Below are positions 32,698 through 39,039 of a DNA stretch of 39,039 nt, one piece after another. Made by a program: the position numbers and the translations under genes. The notes beneath the pieces are model-generated. The model was not told the origin of the DNA and made no database searches. It saw only the letters and a program-made list of their open reading frames with translations. Position 1 is the first letter of the stretch, and every line of letters begins with the position of its first letter. Source of the DNA: Nocardia brasiliensis IFM 10847 (GTDB taxonomy: Bacteria > Actinomycetota > Actinomycetes > Mycobacteriales > Mycobacteriaceae); assembly GCF_000710915.1 (NCBI RefSeq), contig NZ_BAUA01000193.1, positions 1 through 39,039 of the forward strand. The letters are read 5' to 3'.

Positions 32698-34035
32698 ATG
32701 GACCGCGTGGACGTGGTGGTGGTCGGTGCCGGATATGCGGGACTCAGCGCGGCGCGGGCGCTGCGAGCGGCCGGTCGGACCGTCGCCGTGCTGGAGGCGA
32801 GCGACCGCGCGGGTGGTCGGGCACTGAGTGCCCGGATCGACGGCGGTTGGGCCGTGGACCTCGGGGCGCAGTGGATCTCCGGCGGACACACCAGATTGGC
32901 GGCGCTCGCGCAGGAGTTCGAGGCCGAGACCTATCCCTCCCCGTCCGCCGGGGCGAATCTGCTGGTGGAAGGCGCGGTGCGGCGTCCGTTCCGGGGCACG
33001 CGCCCACCGCTGTCGCCGCTCGTGCTGCTCGTGCTGGGCCAGGCCATGTGGCGGATCGAGCGGCTCGCCGCCCGGATCGATCTCGCGCACCCGTGGACCA
33101 CCCCCGGCGCCGACCGGCTCGACGCGATGACCGCGGCGACCTGGTTGCGCCGCAATCTGCCCGAACGCCGGGCCAGGCAACTCGCCGAGGTGATGATCGG
33201 CGAGGAACTGTGCGTCGATGTCGGCAGCGTCTCGATGCTCGCGCTGCTGACCACCATTCGCGCGGCCGGCGGTGTCGAGGCGGGCGTGACGGCGGAAACG
33301 GTCACCCGGCTCTTCGTCGAGGGCGCGGACGGTCCCGCCCTGTCGATCGCGGCGGAACTGGGCGACGCACTTCGGCTCCGTTCCGCGGTGAAGTCGATTC
33401 AGCAAGGGGTGCAGGGGGTTTCGGCGCGTGGTGAGTTCGGTGAGGTGGTGGCCGGGCATGCGATCGTCGCCGTGCCGCCGGTGCTGGCCGGGCGCATCGC
33501 CTACGACCCACCGTTGCCCGCCGCGCGCGACCAGCTGACGCAGCGCATGCCGATGGGTTCGGTGTTGAAGGCTTTCGCCGTCTACGAGCGCCCGTTCTGG
33601 CGTGACGAGTTCCTCACCGGTCAGGCCTTGAATCTGCACGACCCGGTCCCGGTCACGTTCGACGCCACCCGCCCCGGCGGACCAGGCTGCCTCGGTGCGC
33701 TCGTGCCCGGCCGGGCCGCGCATCGCCTCGCCGCACTGTCGGCGCCGGAGCGGCGCGGCATGATCGTCGGCTCCCTGGTACGAGCTTTCGGGCATCGCGC
33801 CCGCGATCCGATCGGCTGGCACGAGAAGGTCTGGGCCGACGACCCCTTCGTCCGCGGCGGCTACGGCGCTTTTTTCCCGCCCGGTGTGCTGACCACCGTG
33901 GGATCGGGGCTGCGACATCCGGTCGGTGCGATCCACTGGGCAAGCAGCGAGACGGCCACCGAGTGGTCGGGTTACATCGAAGGGGCCATTCGCTCCGGTG
34001 AGCGCGCGGCCGCGGAGATATCCGCCAGCCGATAG
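32698..34035 (+). CDS. Flavin monoamine oxidase-family protein
   Basis: A 445-residue FAD-dependent amine oxidase. GAGYAG (10-15) with VLEASDRAGGRALS is the dinucleotide fold and GGR motif, and DLGAQWISGGH is the second FAD contact. MGSVLKAFAVYERPFW lies in the substrate domain. HWASSETATEWSGYIEGAI near the C-terminus is the closing FAD motif, all intact. It should oxidise an amine to an imine with H2O2 formation; the substrate is unknown. ATG at 32698 follows GGGAGG at 6 bases; a longer frame back to 32659 lacks such a site. A hairpin follows the stop. There is no signal peptide, so it acts in the cytoplasm. Confidence 0.9.
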   Translation: MDRVDVVVVGAGYAGLSAARALRAAGRTVAVLEASDRAGGRALSARIDGGWAVDLGAQWISGGHTRLAALAQEFEAETYPSPSAGANLLVEGAVRRPFRGTRPPLSPLVLLVLGQAMWRIERLAARIDLAHPWTTPGADRLDAMTAATWLRRNLPERRARQLAEVMIGEELCVDVGSVSMLALLTTIRAAGGVEAGVTAETVTRLFVEGADGPALSIAAELGDALRLRSAVKSIQQGVQGVSARGEFGEVVAGHAIVAVPPVLAGRIAYDPPLPAARDQLTQRMPMGSVLKAFAVYERPFWRDEFLTGQALNLHDPVPVTFDATRPGGPGCLGALVPGRAAHRLAALSAPERRGMIVGSLVRAFGHRARDPIGWHEKVWADDPFVRGGYGAFFPPGVLTTVGSGLRHPVGAIHWASSETATEWSGYIEGAIRSGERAAAEISASR

Positions 34036-34039
34036 CAAA

Positions 34040-34067
34040 TTCGGGCAATAACACCGAAGTGCCCGAA
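34040..34067 (+). terminator. Hairpin terminator after the amine oxidase
   Basis: TTCGGGCA (34040-34047) and TGCCCGAA (34060-34067) form a perfect 8-bp stem with a 12-base loop, starting 4 bases after the stop codon. Confidence 0.6.
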
Positions 34068-34139
34068 AGCTGCTGCATCAAGGGTTAAACATCGGTATTT
34101 GAGATCTGAATCGTAGACCGCTGACCAGCTTCGGTACAG

Positions 34140-34188
34140 ACTTATTTGCACAACGTTTATGTATCACGGGCTTTTGTGGCAAATAAGT
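34140..34188. promoter_or_regulatory. Inverted repeat in an AT-rich leader before the secreted-protein pair
   Basis: ACTTATTTGC (34140-34149) and GCAAATAAGT (34179-34188) are perfect 10-bp arms 29 bp apart. The surrounding 34080-34190 is clearly richer in A/T than the rest of the window. It sits 71 bp before the small secreted-protein start and probably holds the promoter and operator for it and perhaps for the giant gene. Confidence 0.5.
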
Positions 34189-34259
34189 GCGTGCCGAGCG
34201 GGGGAAATGGCGGAACGTGATCTGCGTTATGTTGACTGAGATTCTGCCGAGGGCGAACC

Positions 34260-34604
34260 ATGGACCGCATGACGCAGCTAGCAAATCTTCAGCAAAGGGG
34301 AGTTTCCCGCAAGAACTCGCCCGCGCTCGGGGCCGTGCTGCTGATGCTGTTCTCCGTCCTGGCGGCCGGTTGGGCCGGCGGGCCGGGAACAGCGGCCGCG
34401 GAGCCGACCGGGTGCACCACCGACACCTCGGTTACCAATGAGCTGACACTCCGGTGCGAACCCGGTGCGGGTGCAGGCGAACACGCCTTCATCCGCTGCC
34501 GCGACCTGCTCGGCATGCCGCACACCCATATCGGTCCGGCCATCGGTACCGAGGGTGGCTGGTCCACGGCCGTATGCGCCCCGTACGAAAACGGTCCGAT
34601 CTGA
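34260..34604 (+). CDS. Small secreted four-cysteine protein
   Basis: A 114-residue exported protein I cannot name. A basic n-region with RGVSRKNS is followed by a hydrophobic core (ALGAVLLMLFSVLAAGWAG) and a cleavage site near TAAA/EP (about residue 47). The mature part of about 67 residues has four cysteines (GCTT, RCEP, RCRD, VCAP), enough for two disulphides outside the cell, and a motif HTHIGPAIGTEGGW. ATG at 34260 or 34269 may serve as start; neither has a strong ribosome site. It is followed 119 bp later by the giant hydrophobic protein on the same strand, and the two may share a promoter. Confidence 0.65.
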   Translation: MDRMTQLANLQQRGVSRKNSPALGAVLLMLFSVLAAGWAGGPGTAAAEPTGCTTDTSVTNELTLRCEPGAGAGEHAFIRCRDLLGMPHTHIGPAIGTEGGWSTAVCAPYENGPI

Positions 34605-34608
34605 CCAA

Positions 34609-34622
34609 GCGGGATTTCCCGC
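34609..34622 (+). terminator. Weak hairpin after the small secreted protein
   Basis: GCGGGA and TCCCGC are separated by TT, followed by AACACTTTT. The loop is too tight for the full stem, so only a short hairpin can form. It may lower read-through into the giant gene. Confidence 0.3.
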
Positions 34623-34723
34623 AACACTTTTCGCGTCGATTGCCCGTGCACCGCTCGACCAGGGCCAGGACGCGTCTGACCAGGCACGCCCCCTAGGGCG
34701 CGTTCACGAGAGGCTTCAAGCTG

Positions 34724-37700
34724 ATGCGTGTAGTCACGAAGGAACGTTCACGAGAGACCAAGGCATCCGGACGGCATCGAAAGGTCGTCCAACGCTCCAG
34801 GCGCGGCATGTACGCGGCCGCCACCTTCGCCTCCATGGCGACCGTCATGCTCGGCACCGGCCAGGCTGCCGCCGACGACTTCGGCATTCCGGGACTACCG
34901 CCGGGCATCGATCCCGGTGATCTCCAAGGCACGCTGCCTGCCGTGGGCGGCGAAATGGCAAGTCAGATGCTCGATCCCGGGCAGCAGGCCGCGCTGAACG
35001 ACGCCATCGGCGTCGCGGGCACAGTCGGCGGTTACACGCCCGCGGCGGACGACATCAATGCCGCCATCGACGCGTTCCGCGGTGGCGGTGCGCCGCAACC
35101 CCTCTACTTCGGCCCCGGCATCGTGCCCGCGGTGGCCCCGACCGGAGCCGAAAACGCCCCGGGCACAGTAGCGGCGCCGATCGCCGATCTCGCCGCCACC
35201 GTCGCCCAGATCACCGGTGGCGGAATACCACTCGAACAACTGGCCTCCTGGGCGGACCAGACCTTCCCCAGCGGTCCGATGCGCGGGCCGGTCAACGACC
35301 TGCTCGTCTTCGTGGAACAGGCCACACAGCTGGCGGGCACGCGCCGCAGTACCGCGACACCGGCCATCGACGATCTGATCAGCCAGGCCAAGACGCTGTT
35401 CGGCTTCCCCAAAGACGGGCCCGACCCGGTCCAGGGGCTCCGTGACCTGTTGACCGGAACCACCGCCGGACAACAGGATCCAGCGACCCAGCAGCTGCCG
35501 CCCGGACTGCTCGCCGTCGCCGCACCGCTGCTCGGTCTGTTCGCGCCGCAGCTCGGCGGTATGACACCCGCCCTCGCGCTCATCGTGCCGCTGCTGGCCA
35601 TGGCGTCGAATCCGGCCGCCGCGATCGGTGTGGTCTTCACCCAGCTGCGTGACGCCGTGCGCGGGATGGTCTCCGACGCCAGGCATCCGGCCGCGCTCGG
35701 GTTGCTCGCGTTGCCCGCGATCGCGCTGCTCGCCGTCGTGCCGCTGGCCATCGTCGGCGGACTCGGCTTGGCCGCCGTGCTCACCCTGGGCGCGGTGGTA
35801 CTCGGCGCGATCCTGCTCGCGCCGTTGGTAATCGGCGCGCTGGTCGTGGGCGCGATCGTGCTCGCGGTCCTGGCGATACCGGTGCTGATCGTGCTCGCGG
35901 TGATCGCGATCCCGGTGCTGCTCATCGCGATCCCGGTCGCCATCGTCGCGTTCGCCGTCCTTGCGCCGGTCCTCCTGGTGGGTGGCATCGCCGCGATCGC
36001 GGTCGCCGCCGTCGCCGGAATCGCGCTCGCCGTACTGGCTTTGGCCGCGGGTCTGGTGTTCACCCTGGTCGGCTTCGTGGTGTTGACCGCCGCAGCGCTG
36101 CTCGCCTCGATCTTCGTGCCGTTCCTCGGCCTGATCGTGGCGCCGGTGCTGTTCACGGTCGCGCTCGCGTTCCTCGTCGTCGGACTGATCGGGACGGCGG
36201 CGGCGTTCTTCGGGGTGCTCGGGATCGCCGGATTGATCACTGCCGCACTGTTTGCCGGCGTAGGGCTGCTCTCGCTGCTCACACCGTTCGGGCTCATCGC
36301 ACTGCCGATCCTGGCCGTGCTCGCGGTCGTCGCCGTCGTGCTGTTCGGTGCGGTCGCCGTCGCCGGTGGCGCGATCCTGGCGGTGGTCGCGCTGGCCGGT
36401 CTGCTGGTGCTTTCGGTGGCGGGTGGGGCCGCGGTGATCGTGCTCCTCGCGCTCGCCGTGGTGGCGACCGCCTTGCAGCTCGTGGCAGCCGCCCTGGTCT
36501 GGGCCGGACTCGCGGCCGCGGCAATTGCTTTCGCCGCACTCGGCGCCGTCGGTGTGGCGCTCGCGGTGGTCGGCGGATTGCTCGCCACGATCGCACTCGT
36601 GATCGCCGTGCCGATCCTCGGGCCGCTGCTGGCTCCGCTGCTGTTCCTCGGTCTGGTCGCGATTCCGGCGGCGATCGGGTTGACGATGCTGTTCGCCGGC
36701 TTCGGTCTGCTCGCGTTCGCGACGTTCGCCGTCAGCGCGGTGGCGCTGCTGGCGATCGCCGGTCTGGCCGCGTTCACCTTGCTCGCGACCGTGGTGTTCA
36801 TGGTCACCATGCCGTACGCCATCCCGTTCATTCTGCTGGGCGCACTGGCCTTTTCGATCATCACGGGCGCGGGTATCGGCGTCGTCGCCGCGGCGTTCGT
36901 GGTGGCCACCTGGATCGGTGGCGGCGCGATCGTGCTCGGACTGCTCGCCTTCGCCCTCGCGGTGGTGGCGACCGTGTTCGCGGGTGGACTCGTGGTCTCG
37001 GCGCTGTCGTTCGTGCTGCTCGCACTCGGGGCGCTCGCGCTGATCGTGATCAATCCGCCGCTGGCGCTGATCGCGCTGCCGTTGCTCTTCGGTGGCGTGC
37101 TGCTCGGCACGCTCGCGACCCTCGGCACCGTGGCCGTGGTGAGCACGCTGCTCGGCGGGTTCGTCGCGGCGCTCGGGCTCGGGCTGGTCGCCGCCTGGAT
37201 GTTCTTCGGCGTGCTGGCGCTGGGCACTTTCGTCGCCGTCACGGCGCTGTTCCCGCCGCTGCTGCTGATCTCGGTTCCGCTCGCGGCCGCGGCCTTCGTG
37301 GTAATGGCGGTGCTCGCGTTCGCGACCTTGCTGGTCGGCGGTGCCGGGCTGGGCGCGATCCTGTTGGCGGGCAACCTGATCGCCGCCGTGCTGGCGGTCG
37401 CCGCGGTACTGGCGACCGGCGCGGTGGGGTTGACCGGGTTCGTCCTGGCCGCGGTGCTCACGCTGCCGTTCCTGATCTTCGGGCCGTTCGCGGTGGTGGC
37501 TTCCACGGCGCTGTCGCCGGTCCTCGCGCTGGCGCTGTTGGCGGTGTGGTCGCCGATCCTGGTGGCGGGGTTGGCGATCGCGGCACTCGGCGTCGGCGTC
37601 GGTCTGTTCGGCCTCGTCGGGTTGCCGGTGCTGGCGCTGGTGATCGGAGCGGCGCTGGTGGCCATCACGACGGCGCTCGCGGCCACCCTGGTCGCGATCA

Positions 37701-39039
37701 GCCTCGTGCTCGACTTCGCCACCCTGGGCGTCGCCGCCGCTGTGCTTGCGCCGTTGGTCGCCTTGGCGGGTCTGGGTGCGCTTGCGTTGCTTGCGCTTCC
37801 GGTGTTGGCGTTGCTGGCGGTGCCGGTGCTCGGCCTGGCGGGTCTGGGTGCGCTTGCGTTGCTTGCGCTTCCGGTGTTGGCGTTGCTGGCGGTGCCGGTG
37901 CTCGGCCTGGCGGCGCTGGGTGCGCTTGCGCTGGTGGCGCTGCCAGTCCTGGCGGTGGTGGCGGTGCCGGTGCTGGCCTTGGCGGCGCTCGGAGTGCTTG
38001 CTGCCGTGGCGGTTCCGGTGATCGCCGTGCTCGCGCTTCCGGCGCTGGCACTGCTCGCCCTGGTCGCGTTGCCACTACTCGCCCTGGCCGGACTGGCCGC
38101 GCTCGGCGCGACCTTCGTGGCCGGCGCGGTGGCGGGCGCGACCGCTCTCGCCGTCGCGGTCCTCGGCGCACTCGCACTCGGCGCGCCGGTGGCGGCGTTG
38201 GCCGTCATCGCGGTGCTGGCCCTCGCGGCCGTCGGCGCGCTCGCGCTGCTTGCCCTGCCGGTCCTGCTGGTCGGCGGCGTGCTCACCGCCGCGATCGGCA
38301 TCCCGCTGGCAGTAGTGGGTGCTCTCGCCCTACTGGCACTGCCCGCGGTCCTGATCGGCGGTCCGCTCGCCGGACTGGCCGCGCTGATCGGCATCCCGTT
38401 GGCGGCACTGGGCGCGGTCGTCCTCCCGGCGCTGCTGGTCGGCGGTGCGCTGCTCGGTGTGGCCGCAGTGGTGGGCATCCCGTTGGCGCTGGGCGCCCTC
38501 GCGGTACTCGCCCTACCGATCCTGGTCATCGGCGGCCTCATCGCTCTTGCCGCGCTGATCGGTGTCCCCCTTGCCGCAGTAGGCGTGCTTGCGCTGCTTG
38601 CCCTTCCAGTTCTGCTGGTGGGTGGTGCCCTCGCTGGTTTGGTTGCCCTGGTGGCTGTGCCGCTCGCTGCGGTCGGCGCGCTTGCGCTGCTCGCGCTTCC
38701 GGTCTTGCTGGCCGGTGGTGCGCTCGCGGGATTGGTTGCGCTGGTGGGGATTCCGCTTGCCGTGGTGGGTGCGCTCGCCCTGCTTGCACTTCCGGTCTTG
38801 TTGGCCGGTGGTGCGCTCGTGGGTCTGGCGGCGCTGGTGGGGATTCCGCTCGCGGTCGTGGGCGTGCTTGCTTTGCTGGCGCTTCCGGTGTTGTTGGCCG
38901 GAGGTGTGGTGGCGGCGCTGGTGGGGGTTCCGTTGGCCGCGCTCGGGTTGTTCGCGCTGATCGAGATTCCGAAGCTGCTGCTCGGTGGTGCGATCGCGGC
39001 CGCGGTGGCCGCGGCGCTGGCGCCGGCCGCCGCATTCGG
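34724..39039 (+). CDS. Giant exported hydrophobic repeat protein (partial, runs off the window)
   Basis: 1,438 codons are visible without a stop; the 3' end is outside. Residues 1-50 are a long basic leader and signal peptide with a possible twin-arginine motif (SRRGMY, 25-30), cut near QAAA/DD. Residues 51-320 are polar and Gly/Pro-rich, with several acidic residues. From 322 to 1438 the chain is almost entirely Ala, Leu, Val, Gly, Ile, Phe and Pro; I find only Asp997, Glu1414 and Lys1417 charged. Prolines and GG pairs recur, and from residue about 1192 units of 28-31 residues repeat (GIPLAVVGALALLALPVLL...). Third codon positions are almost all G/C, confirming the frame. The ATG at 34724 has GAGAGG ten bases upstream; ATG at 34808 is an alternative. 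No known family fits. A membrane-embedded or hydrophobic surface-layer role is inference. Confidence 0.8.
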   Translation, partial: MRVVTKERSRETKASGRHRKVVQRSRRGMYAAATFASMATVMLGTGQAAADDFGIPGLPPGIDPGDLQGTLPAVGGEMASQMLDPGQQAALNDAIGVAGTVGGYTPAADDINAAIDAFRGGGAPQPLYFGPGIVPAVAPTGAENAPGTVAAPIADLAATVAQITGGGIPLEQLASWADQTFPSGPMRGPVNDLLVFVEQATQLAGTRRSTATPAIDDLISQAKTLFGFPKDGPDPVQGLRDLLTGTTAGQQDPATQQLPPGLLAVAAPLLGLFAPQLGGMTPALALIVPLLAMASNPAAAIGVVFTQLRDAVRGMVSDARHPAALGLLALPAIALLAVVPLAIVGGLGLAAVLTLGAVVLGAILLAPLVIGALVVGAIVLAVLAIPVLIVLAVIAIPVLLIAIPVAIVAFAVLAPVLLVGGIAAIAVAAVAGIALAVLALAAGLVFTLVGFVVLTAAALLASIFVPFLGLIVAPVLFTVALAFLVVGLIGTAAAFFGVLGIAGLITAALFAGVGLLSLLTPFGLIALPILAVLAVVAVVLFGAVAVAGGAILAVVALAGLLVLSVAGGAAVIVLLALAVVATALQLVAAALVWAGLAAAAIAFAALGAVGVALAVVGGLLATIALVIAVPILGPLLAPLLFLGLVAIPAAIGLTMLFAGFGLLAFATFAVSAVALLAIAGLAAFTLLATVVFMVTMPYAIPFILLGALAFSIITGAGIGVVAAAFVVATWIGGGAIVLGLLAFALAVVATVFAGGLVVSALSFVLLALGALALIVINPPLALIALPLLFGGVLLGTLATLGTVAVVSTLLGGFVAALGLGLVAAWMFFGVLALGTFVAVTALFPPLLLISVPLAAAAFVVMAVLAFATLLVGGAGLGAILLAGNLIAAVLAVAAVLATGAVGLTGFVLAAVLTLPFLIFGPFAVVASTALSPVLALALLAVWSPILVAGLAIAALGVGVGLFGLVGLPVLALVIGAALVAITTALAATLVAISLVLDFATLGVAAAVLAPLVALAGLGALALLALPVLALLAVPVLGLAGLGALALLALPVLALLAVPVLGLAALGALALVALPVLAVVAVPVLALAALGVLAAVAVPVIAVLALPALALLALVALPLLALAGLAALGATFVAGAVAGATALAVAVLGALALGAPVAALAVIAVLALAAVGALALLALPVLLVGGVLTAAIGIPLAVVGALALLALPAVLIGGPLAGLAALIGIPLAALGAVVLPALLVGGALLGVAAVVGIPLALGALAVLALPILVIGGLIALAALIGVPLAAVGVLALLALPVLLVGGALAGLVALVAVPLAAVGALALLALPVLLAGGALAGLVALVGIPLAVVGALALLALPVLLAGGALVGLAALVGIPLAVVGVLALLALPVLLAGGVVAALVGVPLAALGLFALIEIPKLLLGGAIAAAVAAALAPAAAF
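37764..37913 (+). repeat. Perfect 72-bp tandem duplication inside the giant gene
   Basis: The sequence from 37764 reappears 72 bp later, with 78 bp identical (37764-37841 and 37836-37913). It encodes a 24-residue unit (LAGLGALALLALPVLALL plus AVPVLG). A third, diverged copy follows from 37908 (LAALGALALVALPVLAVV) and a fourth, looser one after it. Identity at silent positions shows the duplication is recent. Confidence 0.85.
38297..38995 (+). repeat. Tandem array of 84-93-bp units in the giant gene
   Basis: Unit starts, marked by G-[IV]-P-L-A or A-V-P-L-A, are at 38297, 38390, 38474, 38561, 38654, 38747, 38840 and 38924, giving lengths of 31, 28, 29, 31, 31, 31 and 28 residues and one divergent last unit. 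Each unit has a proline at position 3 and one near 13-16, and a GG pair near 18-22. DNA identity between units is partial, so these copies are older than the 72-bp pair. Confidence 0.85.

Noticed and set aside
35104..38541. A 1,145-codon open frame on the minus strand, rich in Thr, Ala, Ser, Pro and Arg
   Set aside because: It is the mirror of the giant plus-strand gene. Its third positions fall on the sense third positions, which are G/C-rich, so stops are rare; its composition follows from complementing Val/Leu/Ala codons. It has no start signal, and the plus frame has a leader peptide and polar domain.
37764..38995. Possible CRISPR-like array because of regular repeats
   Set aside because: Repeats are contiguous, in frame with coding sequence, of varying length and without unique spacers.

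Overview
The window looks like chromosomal DNA of a mycolic-acid-making actinobacterium, most likely Nocardia or a close relative. The support is uniformly high GC with G/C-rich third codon positions, frequent GTG/TTG starts, two PapA5-type acyltransferases, a divergent VirS/MymA-like regulator-monooxygenase pair, an antigen-85-like secreted esterase, an SAV2177-family methyltransferase and SARP regulators. The genus is inferred, not proven. I see no tRNA, rRNA, CRISPR array, transposase or phage gene.

Layout: 1-632 has no recognisable gene but opens with a nested inverted repeat. 633-2086 is a MarR regulator with a quinone-oxidoreductase-like MDR enzyme. 2333-5290 (-) is a large AfsR/SARP regulator. 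5433-6797 holds two decayed, originally divergent genes (MFS exporter and TetR regulator) fused by deletion. 6818-9415 is the divergent AraC/VirS-like regulator and Baeyer-Villiger-type monooxygenase. A small kinase, a secreted esterase and a flavodoxin-fold reductase follow. 11996-16449 is a xylose-type ABC importer (lipoprotein, ATPase, permease) with a ROK repressor, an intercistronic hairpin and candidate operators. 16612-18746 pairs a methyltransferase with a PAS-GGDEF protein.

18754-23400 is a compact redox locus. On the minus strand, four tightly packed genes encode two AurF-like diiron proteins (one with nearly all metal ligands lost), a flavin/2Fe-2S reductase and a DUF4873 protein. 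A second DUF4873 gene and a NIPSNAP gene diverge from the same 177-bp control region. The likely logic is reductase to diiron oxygenase, with the ligand-less paralogue as a partner subunit.

23560-30064 looks like a small secondary-metabolite or lipid locus: a secreted beta-helix protein, an overlooked 33-residue peptide, a SARP activator, and a minus-strand set of PapA5-like acyltransferase, atypical P450 (no ExxR arginine) and second PapA5-like acyltransferase. A CGNR zinc-finger regulator and a DUF2252 protein then converge on 580 bp that carries three diverged copies of a 40-bp element.

The most striking object is at the right edge. From 34724 to the end of the window, still open, runs a gene for an exported protein of at least 1,438 residues. 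Its residues 322-1438 form an almost charge-free Ala/Leu/Val/Gly/Pro tract (three charged residues visible), ending in 28-31-residue tandem repeats and containing a fresh 72-bp duplication. I know of no described family that matches it.
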